Shown: positions 1 through 8,511, counted from the first letter of the stretch. The stretch: DNA of 36,890 nt from DATFKA01 sp042095835 (GCA_042095835.1 JBELML010000053.1:1-36890); one strand, 5' to 3'. Program-made: numbers and translations. The notes: a model not told the origin generated them from the letters alone.

Positions 1-60
1 CTGAATTTCGAGTAATAAGCATTTCTTTTTAAGTTTTTATTTTAATGCGTTTGCCTTAAA
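1..60 (-). repeat. Terminal part of a dispersed intergenic repeat (second copy of the 10.0 kb element)
   Basis: Read on the minus strand, the left edge carries the same end sequence as the element at 10015-10263. Sixteen bases at 40-55 are identical to 10015-10030 (minus-strand reading begins GGCAAACGCATT), and the following A-rich stretch and a GTTAC/ATTAC-like segment also align with small gaps. Only the end of the copy lies in the window; the rest would be to the left. It sits just downstream of the stop codon of the TM2 protein gene. Confidence 0.55.
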
Positions 61-78
61 GATTAGTGGGTACTTAAA

Positions 79-918
79 TTAATCTCTCAACAATTTTTGT
101 TTTTGTTGATTGAATTCTTCCTCACTTAGCAAACCCTTTTCTTTGAGTTCACCCAACTGAAGTAATTGATCCAGGAGATTGGTATTGGGCGAGGCCACTG
201 ATTCTACTTCCTGTAATTCAAGTGCATCTTCCACTGCTTCGGGAGCTGGAGTGGCGAGGGGCGTTTCTTTTAAAGATAAGGTAGCGCCTGTTTTAAAACC
301 TTTTTTTACAAAAGCATCAAAATCGGGTTGCGTACGCAGGAAAGATAGCGCTTGATGAGATTCGATTTTTTCGTGGGCATCGAATCCGAATTCTACCGCT
401 TTCTCCAAATGGAAGAAAGCATCTTTGGGAAGCTCTAGCATCGAATAAGCACAAGCTAAATTAAAATGAGTGCTTGGCGATTCGTAATTATTTTGCAGCG
501 ATTTTTGGAAGGCTTCAATGGCACCTAGGTAATCGAAATCTCTAAATTTCTCTATTCCCAAGCGTTTGTGAGGATCATTGACGGCCTTATTCACTTTAGG
601 TTTTCCTGCAAGTCGAGTTTGAACCCTCTTATTACCTGTGTAATATTTGGTATTCGACTTTTTATCTTTTCGGGTATTATATTTCTCGTCAAAATCGGGT
701 TGTGGCATAACAAAGAACAAGACCGAATCCATAAAGGCGACTGCCATCGGTGCTAGCAACAGGGGAAATTCTCCATCACTAGCCGCAGTAACCATAATGC
801 CTAAAAAGAAAGCTACAAAGTAGAGTACGCCCATACCTTTTTGCCCCAAATAAAAGCGATGGACTCCTAATGGACCTCCAATTAAAGCTAAAATTCCTGT
901 AATGTTTTTGTTCTTCAT
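79..918 (-). CDS. TM2-domain membrane protein with TPR-like repeats and C-terminal SHOCT domain
   Basis: The protein has 279 residues from the ATG at 918; the frame could extend to a TTG at 933, but MKNKN is the natural start of a TM2 domain. Residues 1-75 form the TM2 domain: GGPLGVHRFYLGQ, the usual glycine-rich first helix, then two membrane segments. Residues about 115-195 look like two TPR-type helical pairs (GAIEAFQKSL, HFNLACAYSM, DAFFHLEKAV). The last 35 residues match a SHOCT domain (LLDQLLQLGELKEKGLLSEEEF). TM2 and SHOCT proteins are common membrane proteins with no agreed biochemical role; SHOCT is thought to mediate oligomerisation. Combining all three modules in one chain is less usual. 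The gene stands alone, about 170 bp downstream of the dynamin-like gene on the same strand. Function is unknown. Confidence 0.85.
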   Translation of the reverse strand: MKNKNITGILALIGGPLGVHRFYLGQKGMGVLYFVAFFLGIMVTAASDGEFPLLLAPMAVAFMDSVLFFVMPQPDFDEKYNTRKDKKSNTKYYTGNKRVQTRLAGKPKVNKAVNDPHKRLGIEKFRDFDYLGAIEAFQKSLQNNYESPSTHFNLACAYSMLELPKDAFFHLEKAVEFGFDAHEKIESHQALSFLRTQPDFDAFVKKGFKTGATLSLKETPLATPAPEAVEDALELQEVESVASPNTNLLDQLLQLGELKEKGLLSEEEFNQQKQKLLRD

Positions 919-1085
919 GCTTCGTACCAACAAGGATTTTGAGAAACAACTAATTTACCATTTCTCCACCAACTGTATAGTTTTTTATGCCTAGTTTCCT
1001 GGATTTTAGACAAAGTGGAGCATTTTTCATGATCTAGTCTCTAGTATAAGATGCTTTATGGAGGTTAAAAGTTGCTTGATTTCGA

Positions 1086-2837
1086 TTAATCTGTCGGCAA
1101 AGGATAGTCTTTTTTTAGTTCCTCGCTAAGATGACCAAGCCTTCTTGAGATCACCTGCTGCTCTTCGGTCAGCGATTGAATCTGTTCCTCTTCTTTATTC
1201 AACATTTCATCAAATCGATGGAAATTAGCATCTATTTTCTCTTTCAAACGCTTGATATAGGTTTTTAATATATCTGTAACATCTATTTCTAACTTTTCGC
1301 GACCCTTTACAATTTCTTCCTGAAATCCTTTGATTACTTTTCGGCGTTTCCCACTGGTGCCTACTCCTGCAAACAAGAGACCGATAGCAGTAAGAATTCC
1401 TCCAGTAATATCAAACATACCACCTTGGACTACGGCTGCCAAAATCAATCCTACCACCGCAATCCCACTGCCGGTAGCGATATTTGCACCTAAAGCCCCG
1501 TGGTCTGGAAAAAGTCCTTTATCCGTAAAATTTTCTGATTTCTTGATAAAATCCTCAAATTGCTCCCTTAAATCCCGGAATATATTAGATCTTTTTTCTG
1601 CAATATTAGAGAAAATCTCATCATCCTTAGATAGGATATTCTGGCTATTTCGAATCTTTAAATCAATAAGGCGGGCCATTTGCTGGACACTATCCGCTAA
1701 ATCATCGATGCCGTCGTTCAGCTTTACCTTTAGCTCTGCATTCAGTTCTTCTTCCAGATCTTTGGCCAATCCTTCCAGCCATTCTTTGGCAGAGGCCTTG
1801 CGACTAAAAATAGAACCAATCGATCGACGCAGCAAGCCAAAGAAGCCCAATCCATCGCGTAACTCTTTATCTTTTCGGCTTGTTGTTCGATCATAGCCAG
1901 CCAGCATGTTTTCAACTAAGAGGTCTACTTGTTTATTGGATTGTGTTTCTTGATGATCCAAGGTAGCTATGATATCTTCACGAAAATGAGCATCGGCTTG
2001 CCATTGCTGGTTCCGCTTTTCTAGACCATCGCTAATACTGGCATTAATTTGCTGGGCGGTTGCTAATGTATTTTGGAGTTTCATTAAAGGGGCCTGACCA
2101 CCAGTTATATTTTCTTTGATGTAGGTCCGTACATCTAGAAAACCACTTTCCACTTTTTCATCTTCCAATTCCATTTTGGCGGAGACTGCAAATACGGTGG
2201 GATTTTCGATACCTTTTTTAAGAGCATATTCTTTCACCCCTTTGATGTTGGTGGTCAAATCTGCCTCATTCATTAAGTCTTTTTGCTGCAATACAAATAT
2301 GACTTTCTTCCGCCATTCCTCACTGATGAAGTCAAAGAAATCCCAGGCAGACTGTCGGTAAGGGTTTTTAGCCTCGAAAACGAAAACGATTAAATCCGAT
2401 GCAGGAATAAACCGCTCGGTAATAGCTTGATGATTTTCTACTATGGTATTGGTCCCCGGAGTGTCCACAATAGCAATTTCTTTCAAAATATCTACAGGTA
2501 CGTGGATCCTTTTTAAGAAATCATTGATACTGATGGTTTCCTCCTTTTCTCCGTATAAAATCTGTTGGATGGTATCCGTCATAGGATGGGCTGCCACTGC
2601 TGTCACTTCTTTTTTAGTATCGAGTAGGGCATTGATGAAGCTACTTTTCCCGGCCTTCACCTCTCCCACAATAACAAACATAAATGGATCGTGAATGCGG
2701 CTACGCAGATCACTCACCGTCTTAGCTATAGCTTCGTGGTCAATCCTAACGGACAGTTCGTGTAAGTCTTTAATAGCTTCGTCAATATGGGCTCTGACAG
2801 CTTGTAGACTTTGATTCAGTAATTGATGTTCAGACAT
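1086..2837 (-). CDS. Bacterial dynamin-like GTPase
   Basis: The protein has 583 residues from the ATG at 2837; the frame continues nine codons to a TTG but the ATG is preferred. Residues 55-70 hold the P-loop (GEVKAGKS at 58-65), followed by a G2 threonine region (HPMTDT), the G3 motif DTPGTNT, and a G4-like motif in which LQQKD replaces the usual N/TKxD. The middle and C-terminal parts are long amphipathic helices. Residues about 445-495 form a hydrophobic glycine-rich hairpin (GSGIAVVGLILAAVVQGG, then GGILTAIGLLFAGVG), as in dynamin-like proteins that insert in or remodel membranes. It is probably co-transcribed with the WbqC-family gene upstream (33 bp gap). Likely role: membrane remodelling, repair or fusion at the inner membrane; the specific process is not shown by the sequence. 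Confidence 0.88.
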   Translation of the reverse strand: MSEHQLLNQSLQAVRAHIDEAIKDLHELSVRIDHEAIAKTVSDLRSRIHDPFMFVIVGEVKAGKSSFINALLDTKKEVTAVAAHPMTDTIQQILYGEKEETISINDFLKRIHVPVDILKEIAIVDTPGTNTIVENHQAITERFIPASDLIVFVFEAKNPYRQSAWDFFDFISEEWRKKVIFVLQQKDLMNEADLTTNIKGVKEYALKKGIENPTVFAVSAKMELEDEKVESGFLDVRTYIKENITGGQAPLMKLQNTLATAQQINASISDGLEKRNQQWQADAHFREDIIATLDHQETQSNKQVDLLVENMLAGYDRTTSRKDKELRDGLGFFGLLRRSIGSIFSRKASAKEWLEGLAKDLEEELNAELKVKLNDGIDDLADSVQQMARLIDLKIRNSQNILSKDDEIFSNIAEKRSNIFRDLREQFEDFIKKSENFTDKGLFPDHGALGANIATGSGIAVVGLILAAVVQGGMFDITGGILTAIGLLFAGVGTSGKRRKVIKGFQEEIVKGREKLEIDVTDILKTYIKRLKEKIDANFHRFDEMLNKEEEQIQSLTEEQQVISRRLGHLSEELKKDYPLPTD

Positions 2838-2870
2838 AAAATTGTGTGTAGGTCTTGTGAACAATAGCGC

Positions 2871-3542
2871 TTAATCCAAGGATCCAGCTTGTTCCAAATA
2901 AAACGCAGCCTCGGGGCCTTTGCAAAATAGTAAATCCAAAGCACTCACGTTGGCAACGAACCCGTGTTTTTCTTGAAACACTTGAGCGTAAGGAATAGAT
3001 TTAAAAAAATCCTTATTAAGACGATCCCAATTCCTAGGCGTCACGGCATTTCTTAGGTCTTTGGTAGCTTCCTCCTTATAGTCTTTTTGATATTCTGAGG
3101 TAAAAGTCCACTGTATGTCCAAGCCCATCAACTCGCAAAGCAGTTGACATAAATCTAGATTCCAATCAAATAGCCTTTCAAATTTCTTTTCAAAAATGGG
3201 ATGCAAATCATCCGCATAAAACTCAAAAAAAGGTGCTCGACTATAGGCAGTTTGGATACTTTTCCAGTGGTTCAATTGCCAATTCTGTTCATAGGCAATA
3301 CCAACTTGGCGGATGGGCATTTGCTCATTTTTACCTTTGGCCAAGGGTATAGACAACCTTTGTACACCCGAAGAAGTCAAAATATGTGCCCGGTTACGAA
3401 AACTGCGTTTACTATAGTTTTCATTTGCTTCCAACACCACTTCATCGAATTGAGTAAGCTTTGCCATATAGGCAATACTTGGGAGGTAGTGTAGTTCTAT
3501 TACTGCTTTTGTTCCAGCCAAGGACTTTAAATATTTGTGCAA
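2871..3542 (-). CDS. WbqC-family protein, TTG start
   Basis: This 223-residue protein matches the WbqC-like family throughout: VIELHYLPSIAYMAKL near the N-terminus, then NYSKRSFRNRAHIL, LSIPLAKGK, WQLNHWKSIQTAYSRAPFF and YADDLHPIF. Members occur in O-antigen and polysaccharide loci and in many Bacteroidota genomes, but their activity is not established; they may act in cell-surface glycan assembly. The first in-frame ATG would fall at residue 25, inside the conserved core, so translation must begin at a TTG (3540-3542, or a second TTG six codons later). It is divergent from the GT-C gene at 3605 with 62 bp between them and lies directly upstream of the dynamin-like gene. In other Bacteroidota wbqC-type genes often sit next to signal peptidase genes; that is not the case here. 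Confidence 0.85.
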   Translation of the reverse strand: MHKYLKSLAGTKAVIELHYLPSIAYMAKLTQFDEVVLEANENYSKRSFRNRAHILTSSGVQRLSIPLAKGKNEQMPIRQVGIAYEQNWQLNHWKSIQTAYSRAPFFEFYADDLHPIFEKKFERLFDWNLDLCQLLCELMGLDIQWTFTSEYQKDYKEEATKDLRNAVTPRNWDRLNKDFFKSIPYAQVFQEKHGFVANVSALDLLFCKGPEAAFYLEQAGSLD

Positions 3543-3604
3543 AGACCCAATATAGAGAATTCCTTAATTTTCGCTTACATTTACAGCTCAATCTTTAGAT
3601 CGCT

Positions 3605-5065
3605 ATGAAGTGGACATTAGATAAGCAGTTATTTGCAGGACTTGGTTTGATCGTTTTTCTTTTTAATCTCACTCTACTAGTAGATATTGCCTGGATATTC
3701 GAGGGTGCCGAAACGAGAATGGCCAATGATGTACTGATTTCCAAGTCCAAGAACTGGCTAAGCTCTATCTATGGGCTTTTTTCCAATGGTAATCCACTTG
3801 ATTTATCTAGTTATCGAATACCTTCTATTATGGCCCTACTACTAGGGATAACAGGTATTCTTTGGCTGAGTTATCCTTTATTGGGGAAAGCTTTTTTGCT
3901 ACCCCTCTTCCTCGTGATAATCAATAACTACACCCTTGTTTTTCTTGCCAAAGTGGGTACAGCCGACACTTGGATTTTTACGACCCAAACCCTAGCATTA
4001 CTAAGTATTATCCGTTTTCTGAAAAAGCCCCATTGGAGCTTTAGAGTGATGAGCTATCTTATGATGATTTTGGCCCTAATGCTACATCCTTTATCGAGTT
4101 GTGTAATATTTCTGGTCATACCAGGGCTATGGTATATTTTCCATCCTCAAGGAAAGGCATTGTGGTCGCTCAACCCTTGGTCTGTGGTCGCTTTATCGCT
4201 TCTAGGTTTGTACTTTACAGATCAACTACACTGGTTGATACCAACTCAGTATTTAGGTTGGGGCAGCAGTCATTTTCTACTATTCTTGGGATGTATCCTA
4301 GTTGGTCTTCTCCCCTTGTTGGGTTTCACGCTGGCCGGCTTTCAGGCGAGTTTTAAGAATATTAGAAAACAAGAAGATTTCAGTTTACTATTTATCCCCT
4401 GGCTTATTATTGCTCTACTCGCTCAATCAAGTAGCGTCATCGCTCCTTTGGTTATTTTAACAGCTAAACATCTACAGGATTATTTACTAGAACAATACCC
4501 TTATCGAAATATCGTCCGCATTTACAGCACCTTGCATTTGATTTTCTTTTTCTTCCTAGCTGCCTTTTTGATGCTAGGTGGATTTTTCATTTTTCGTGGT
4601 GCGGGCTTTCGCTCGGGCTTAGCCTTTAGTTCTGTTTATTGGATGTTGAGTTTTGTGCTGGTCATTGGTTTGTATGGTATCAATCGAAGATTTATTTATA
4701 CCGGAGGCCTGTTAATTGGTCTACTGACCACTACCCTATTTTGCCTACAGGTATTTCCTTTATTAGAAAATCAAAGAATTGTTAGGAAGGTAGTCGAGAC
4801 TATAGAGGAGAATCGTTGGTCTCCAGATTGGATAGAATACCGCGAGGAAAACCTAGCTCCTGAGGCAGATAATCTAAGATTCTATCTTGAAAACCAAACC
4901 AATGCTTCTGTCCTGCAATATGGTCCCGAAGCACAGAATGCCCGTGGTGTAATATTAGAAAAAGTATCAAATCAGGATACAAGCTCCACTACAGTCCTAG
5001 GCTGGTATGATCATTTGGAAGCGGCGGCCTTTAAAATGGATTATCTCATCCAAGGGCCTAACTAA
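3605..5065 (+). CDS. GT-C type membrane glycosyltransferase (ArnT/GT39-like)
   Basis: A 486-residue, strongly hydrophobic protein with about ten predicted membrane segments and a C-terminal soluble tail of about 90 residues. After the first helix comes an acidic luminal loop, FEGAETRMAND at 32-42, resembling the catalytic D/E-E-x-R-Y/M-A signature of ArnT-like and protein-mannosyl GT-C enzymes; Glu36 is the likely key residue. The later segment FLAKVGTADTWIF fits the second conserved loop. Such enzymes transfer a sugar from a polyprenyl-phosphate donor to lipid A, protein or another acceptor on the outer face of the inner membrane. Donor and acceptor cannot be read from the sequence. Its 3' end overlaps the convergent yebC gene by 8 bp. 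A second GT-C protein lies at 25.5-27.0 kb. Confidence 0.72.
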   Translation: MKWTLDKQLFAGLGLIVFLFNLTLLVDIAWIFEGAETRMANDVLISKSKNWLSSIYGLFSNGNPLDLSSYRIPSIMALLLGITGILWLSYPLLGKAFLLPLFLVIINNYTLVFLAKVGTADTWIFTTQTLALLSIIRFLKKPHWSFRVMSYLMMILALMLHPLSSCVIFLVIPGLWYIFHPQGKALWSLNPWSVVALSLLGLYFTDQLHWLIPTQYLGWGSSHFLLFLGCILVGLLPLLGFTLAGFQASFKNIRKQEDFSLLFIPWLIIALLAQSSSVIAPLVILTAKHLQDYLLEQYPYRNIVRIYSTLHLIFFFFLAAFLMLGGFFIFRGAGFRSGLAFSSVYWMLSFVLVIGLYGINRRFIYTGGLLIGLLTTTLFCLQVFPLLENQRIVRKVVETIEENRWSPDWIEYREENLAPEADNLRFYLENQTNASVLQYGPEAQNARGVILEKVSNQDTSSTTVLGWYDHLEAAAFKMDYLIQGPN

Positions 5066-5768
5066 AATTGGTGAATACCGCCTGCACATCATCGTCATCT
5101 TCCAATTTGTCGATCATTTTTTCTACCTCTTTCAATTGCTCTTCGTTGAGTTCAATTGGTGAAGTAGAAATATATTCCAAAGCAGATTTAGAAGCTTGGA
5201 TTCCCTGAGTTTCTAGTGCAGCAGAAAGGTTTCCGAACTCTTTGTAATCTGCATAGGCAATGACAAGTTCTCCATCAGATTCAATCTCTTCGAGACCGTG
5301 GTCGATCAATTCCAATTCTAATTCCTCCAGGTCCATTTCTTCGGTCTTATTGAATTCGAAAACAGCCTTTCTATTAAAAAGGAATTGAAGAGAGCCGTTG
5401 GGTACCACTCCACCACCTGCTTTATTAAAATAGGACTTCACATTGGCTACGGTACGTGTGGTATTATCTGTGGCACATTCTACGATTACTAAGGTACCAT
5501 GCGGTCCCTTTCCTTCATAGAGTACTTCAGTATAATCAACTGCATCTTTACCGCTAGCTCTGGCGATGGCGGCTTCTATGTTCTTTTTGGGAAGGTTCTG
5601 GGCTTTGGCATTTTGAATAGCTACCCGCAACTTGGAATTCATCTCTGGATCAACTCCTCCTTCTTTGGCCGCAACTGTAATTGCTTTTGCCAATTTTGGA
5701 AAAATCCTAGACATGTTTGCCCAACGCTTTTCTTTTGCTGCTCTACGGTATTCAAATGCTCTTCCCAT
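5058..5768 (-). CDS. yebC: YebC/PmpR family protein
   Basis: This 236-residue protein has the usual length and layout of the YebC/PmpR family: an N-terminal basic segment (MGRAFEYRRAAKEKRWANMSRIF), the conserved stretch VDPEMNSKLRVAIQNAKA followed by LPKKNIEAAI, the YEGKGPHGTLVIVECATDN core, and GGGVVPNGSLQFLF. The family was long annotated as transcriptional regulators; recent work on some members points to a role in translation at difficult peptide sequences, so the exact role here is open. It starts at the ATG at 5768 and is preceded by a recognisable Bacteroidota promoter. The 3' end overlaps the convergent GT-C gene by 8 bp. Confidence 0.93.
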   Translation of the reverse strand: MGRAFEYRRAAKEKRWANMSRIFPKLAKAITVAAKEGGVDPEMNSKLRVAIQNAKAQNLPKKNIEAAIARASGKDAVDYTEVLYEGKGPHGTLVIVECATDNTTRTVANVKSYFNKAGGGVVPNGSLQFLFNRKAVFEFNKTEEMDLEELELELIDHGLEEIESDGELVIAYADYKEFGNLSAALETQGIQASKSALEYISTSPIELNEEQLKEVEKMIDKLEDDDDVQAVFTNFS

Positions 5769-5841
5769 GATAAAATGGTCTATGGTTTAATAATTGGGAG
5801 CTAAACCTAAAAATGTCCATCCTCCCAAATTTTCGAAGAGC

Positions 5842-5872
5842 AAAAATAAGGAGGTCTTTTATGATGAACAAG
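5842..5872 (-). promoter_or_regulatory. Bacteroidota-type promoter of yebC
   Basis: On the minus strand a TTG (5870-5872) is followed after 20 bases by TATTTTTG (5842-5849), a full match to the -7 consensus TAnnTTTG used by the Bacteroidota primary sigma factor. The expected start of transcription is near 5835, giving a leader of about 65 nt before the yebC ATG. The pattern is seen directly; promoter activity is inferred. Confidence 0.55.
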
Positions 5873-5922
5873 AAAATGAGCTACTTTGAATTATTTTCCT
5901 ACAATTAGACCAGGAAAGCATC

Positions 5923-6105
5923 TTAAACCTCGGCCACTCTTTTAGATTCCTGGAGTAAATCTTCCAGCACCTGGATGGCTCCCGCTAAACGATAGAGTTG
6001 CTGTTCCAACTCCTCTTGTTTATCCTGTAATTTAATGAGTTGTAATTGGCCATTCTCAAAATCGTTTTTGAGTGTAGTTAAGCGTTCTTTGATCTTGTCG
6101 TTCAT
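5923..6105 (-). CDS. Small coiled-coil protein of unknown function
   Basis: A 60-residue protein from the ATG at 6105 (an ATG four codons upstream at 6117 is possible). It is a single long heptad-type helix rich in Leu, Gln and Glu (LKNDFENGQLQLIKLQDKQE, then LEQQLYRLAGAIQVLEDLL), with no membrane segment. It lies 34 bp downstream of the FAH-fold enzyme on the same strand, so it is probably co-transcribed. A longer reading of the frame to 6234 would overlap that enzyme and is unlikely. I do not recognise a family; it could be an oligomerisation or scaffold peptide. That it is a real gene is supported by its position, ATG start and regular helix, not by homology. Confidence 0.55.
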   Translation of the reverse strand: MNDKIKERLTTLKNDFENGQLQLIKLQDKQEELEQQLYRLAGAIQVLEDLLQESKRVAEV

Positions 6106-6139
6106 CTGTAAGCGCATTAATGAGTTAGTAATTAAGCGA

Positions 6140-6979
6140 TCAAGATTCCGCCACTCGATTGACCAGTGTGCCAATAGGTGGAATAATGATCCGTATCTCG
6201 TCTTTGGCTTGTAGTGTGAAGTTTTCGGGGACAATTCCTGTACCGGTCATTAATAAACAACCGTTTGGAAAGGTCATTTCCCGGTATAAATATTCTACTA
6301 ATTCTTCAGGATCCCTCTTTAATTGGCTTAAGTCCGTATGTTCATCGACGATGATGCGTTCCTCTCGGACGATCTCCATTCTGATGGTGGTTTGCCGTCC
6401 TAGTTGCTCCCCAAGCCAAATACAAGGCCCCAGGGCAAGGCTGCCATCATAGCTTTTCGCCTGCGGTAGGTATAAAGGGTTCTCCCCTTCGATACTGCGA
6501 GAGCTCATATCGTTGCCGATGGTATATCCAATGATCTGGCCTTTATTATTGATAACTAAAGTCAATTCTGGTTCGGGTACATTCCAACTGGAGTCTTTGC
6601 GTATGCGCACATTGCCCTGTGGACCAATTGCTCTCCAGCCATTCCCTTTAAAGAATATTTCTGGTCGATCAGCCTCGTATACTTTATCATAAAAATCTGC
6701 TCCTCCAGCAGCTTCAGACTCTTCCATTCTTGCAGATCGACTTCGAAAGTAGGTGACGCCAGCAGCCCAAACTTCCTGCTTATTCACTGGTGGTAAAAGT
6801 TGACTTTCTAACAAAGCTGAAGCCTCTGTAGGTGGTAGGGTCTGTAAAGAAGGAATCCTGTTTTTTAAAGAGAGAAGGATGTCATCCTGGTTGATGATTT
6901 CTTCCCAATCTCCAGGTAACTTATAGAATTGGCCAGCTTGCTCTAGCAGCTGACCTTTTTTAATACGATATAGTTTCAT
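6140..6979 (-). CDS. FAH-fold enzyme resembling 2-keto-3-deoxy-D-arabinonate dehydratase
   Basis: A 279-residue protein of the fumarylacetoacetate hydrolase fold. The C-terminal domain has the metal-binding pattern ExE...D (PEPE at 135-138 with Glu136 and Glu138, and Asp157 in IGNDMSSRS). The segments WAAGVTYFRSR, KVYEADRPEIFFK, ENPLYLPQAKSYDG and LMTGTGIVPE closely recall archaeal and bacterial 2-keto-3-deoxy-D-arabinonate dehydratases, which remove water from a keto-deoxy sugar acid on the way to 2-oxoglutarate semialdehyde. No other pentose-oxidation gene is adjacent, so the true substrate may be another keto-deoxy acid or an aromatic breakdown product. The start is the ATG at 6979. The 60-residue coiled-coil gene follows directly. 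Confidence 0.8.
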   Translation of the reverse strand: MKLYRIKKGQLLEQAGQFYKLPGDWEEIINQDDILLSLKNRIPSLQTLPPTEASALLESQLLPPVNKQEVWAAGVTYFRSRSARMEESEAAGGADFYDKVYEADRPEIFFKGNGWRAIGPQGNVRIRKDSSWNVPEPELTLVINNKGQIIGYTIGNDMSSRSIEGENPLYLPQAKSYDGSLALGPCIWLGEQLGRQTTIRMEIVREERIIVDEHTDLSQLKRDPEELVEYLYREMTFPNGCLLMTGTGIVPENFTLQAKDEIRIIIPPIGTLVNRVAES

Positions 6980-7038
6980 GATTTTTGAGTGCTTTGACCT
7001 TTTATAATGCTATTAATTGCCTTTTTTTGAGGGAGCCG

Positions 7039-8412
7039 CTAGTCGATCACCTCCACCCCCTTGCTATTGCTCCATTTTCTAAAGGTAGTAAAAACGAGGT
7101 AGCTTGCGATAGCTAGAACTATGACATTTTGAATAACGGGTGTTAGATAAATCCCCGTAAGATCTAAATATCTAGGTAAAATTATAACCAATGGCACAAA
7201 GAAAACCAACTCTCTAAGGATCATAACAATTCCAGCTATTTGCGCATTGCCGATAGATTGGTAAAGGGTAATACCCATAAAGAAAAAGGAAAATAATATA
7301 CCTGGCGCCATCATGATTCTAAAGTTTAAGATATCCGTAGCGGTGAATTCAAAATTGGGCAGCATCAGTCCTAGTACCTCGGTTGGAAATATCTGCATAA
7401 TAGCTAATAAAATACCTGTCAGGGTCGTACTACCGATGGAGAACACCCAAAAAGCGTGTTTCACTCTTGGATAATCATTGGCACCAAAATTGATCCCACT
7501 CACTGGTTGCATGGCCGATGAAAAACCAAATCCAGGGACCAGCATTAAAATCAAAACCCGGTAACAGGCGCCCATAAAGGCAATGTCTTGGTCATCGCCA
7601 TAATGGGCTATAGTTTTAAACACCACTACTTGCTGAACGATAAACATCAATTGTAACATCATCGCCGAGACGCCCACTTTTAGAATGGGCACTACCAGTT
7701 TTTTATCCAGCTTAAAATAAGACAAGTCTACTTCGTAGGTGGCTTTCCTTCGCAAAAAATACAATATGTCTTGTACCGAAAATAACATCATAGACAAGAT
7801 GGTCGCATAAGCAGCTCCCGCGATGCCCCATTCAAAATAACCGATAAACAGAGGATTGAGCACCATATTCGTGCACATCGCAATGATGCCCATCGTCATA
7901 GCGGTATTAATTTTACCTTCTGCTCGTATCAAGACATTAAGCGCAATAGCAAAAACCTGAAAGAAGGCGCCTAATACAAGGATGCGATAATATTTAGTAC
8001 CCAAAGCTAGGACTTCGCCCTTTCCTCCAAGCGCGGCGACCATTTCTTCTCCGAGCAACCAACCTGTAGCAGATAAAACGACCGAGACAATTACCGATAA
8101 GATGATTATGGTATTTAGTATTTTTCGGAGGGTGTCTTTATCTTTAGCACCTATAGAAATACTCAATAAAGAAGCGCCTCCTACACCAAGCATTGCGGCA
8201 AAGCTATTGGCCAAAAAGGATAGAGGAAAGGCTAAGGAAATTCCAGCTAATGCTTTTTCTCCCAAAAATTGACCAATAAAAAGTGCATCGACGAAGGTAT
8301 TAATACTGTTTATAGACATGCCAATTACAGCTACTGGAGTTAGTTTTATCATCAGACGCCACATGTCCATGGTTCTGATTTCGTCTCTTAGGCTGGGTTG
8401 GGCAGTAGCCAT
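7039..8412 (-). CDS. MATE family efflux transporter
   Basis: About 457 residues from the ATG at 8412 (an ATG at 8418 is equally in frame; the frame continues to a TTG at 8442). The chain shows the twelve-helix MATE layout in two similar halves: LTPVAVIGMSINSINTFVDA and FIGQFLGEKALAGISLAFPL in the first, and the second-half counterpart around PGFGFSSAMQPVSGINFGA. MATE proteins export drugs or metabolites from the cytoplasm in exchange for Na+ or H+; the substrate cannot be predicted. The gene is divergent from the sulfatase; a short region of about 100 bp between their starts holds a perfect inverted repeat. There is nothing unusual in length or motif content. Confidence 0.9.
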   Translation of the reverse strand: MATAQPSLRDEIRTMDMWRLMIKLTPVAVIGMSINSINTFVDALFIGQFLGEKALAGISLAFPLSFLANSFAAMLGVGGASLLSISIGAKDKDTLRKILNTIIILSVIVSVVLSATGWLLGEEMVAALGGKGEVLALGTKYYRILVLGAFFQVFAIALNVLIRAEGKINTAMTMGIIAMCTNMVLNPLFIGYFEWGIAGAAYATILSMMLFSVQDILYFLRRKATYEVDLSYFKLDKKLVVPILKVGVSAMMLQLMFIVQQVVVFKTIAHYGDDQDIAFMGACYRVLILMLVPGFGFSSAMQPVSGINFGANDYPRVKHAFWVFSIGSTTLTGILLAIMQIFPTEVLGLMLPNFEFTATDILNFRIMMAPGILFSFFFMGITLYQSIGNAQIAGIVMILRELVFFVPLVIILPRYLDLTGIYLTPVIQNVIVLAIASYLVFTTFRKWSNSKGVEVID

Positions 8413-8435
8413 GCACATTAATTTTAGGCCACAAG

Positions 8436-8452
8436 GATACAAAAATTGTATC
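8436..8452. promoter_or_regulatory. Inverted repeat between divergent MATE and sulfatase genes
   Basis: GATACAA at 8436-8442 and TTGTATC at 8446-8452 form a perfect 7-bp inverted repeat around AAA. It is placed between the two divergent starts (8412 and 8512), where an operator for a dimeric regulator would be expected. No regulator gene is adjacent, so this is only a candidate. Confidence 0.3.
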
Positions 8453-8511
8453 TAATAAAGAGTATGTCTAATTTCATAGAAAGAAGTAATTCATTCAAGC
8501 CTCTATTTATC

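Noticed and set aside
1330..1896. 188-codon plus-strand open frame
   Set aside because: It lies entirely opposite the dynamin-like gene; the translation is Ser/Ile/Phe-rich without any recognisable motif, as expected for an antisense shadow.
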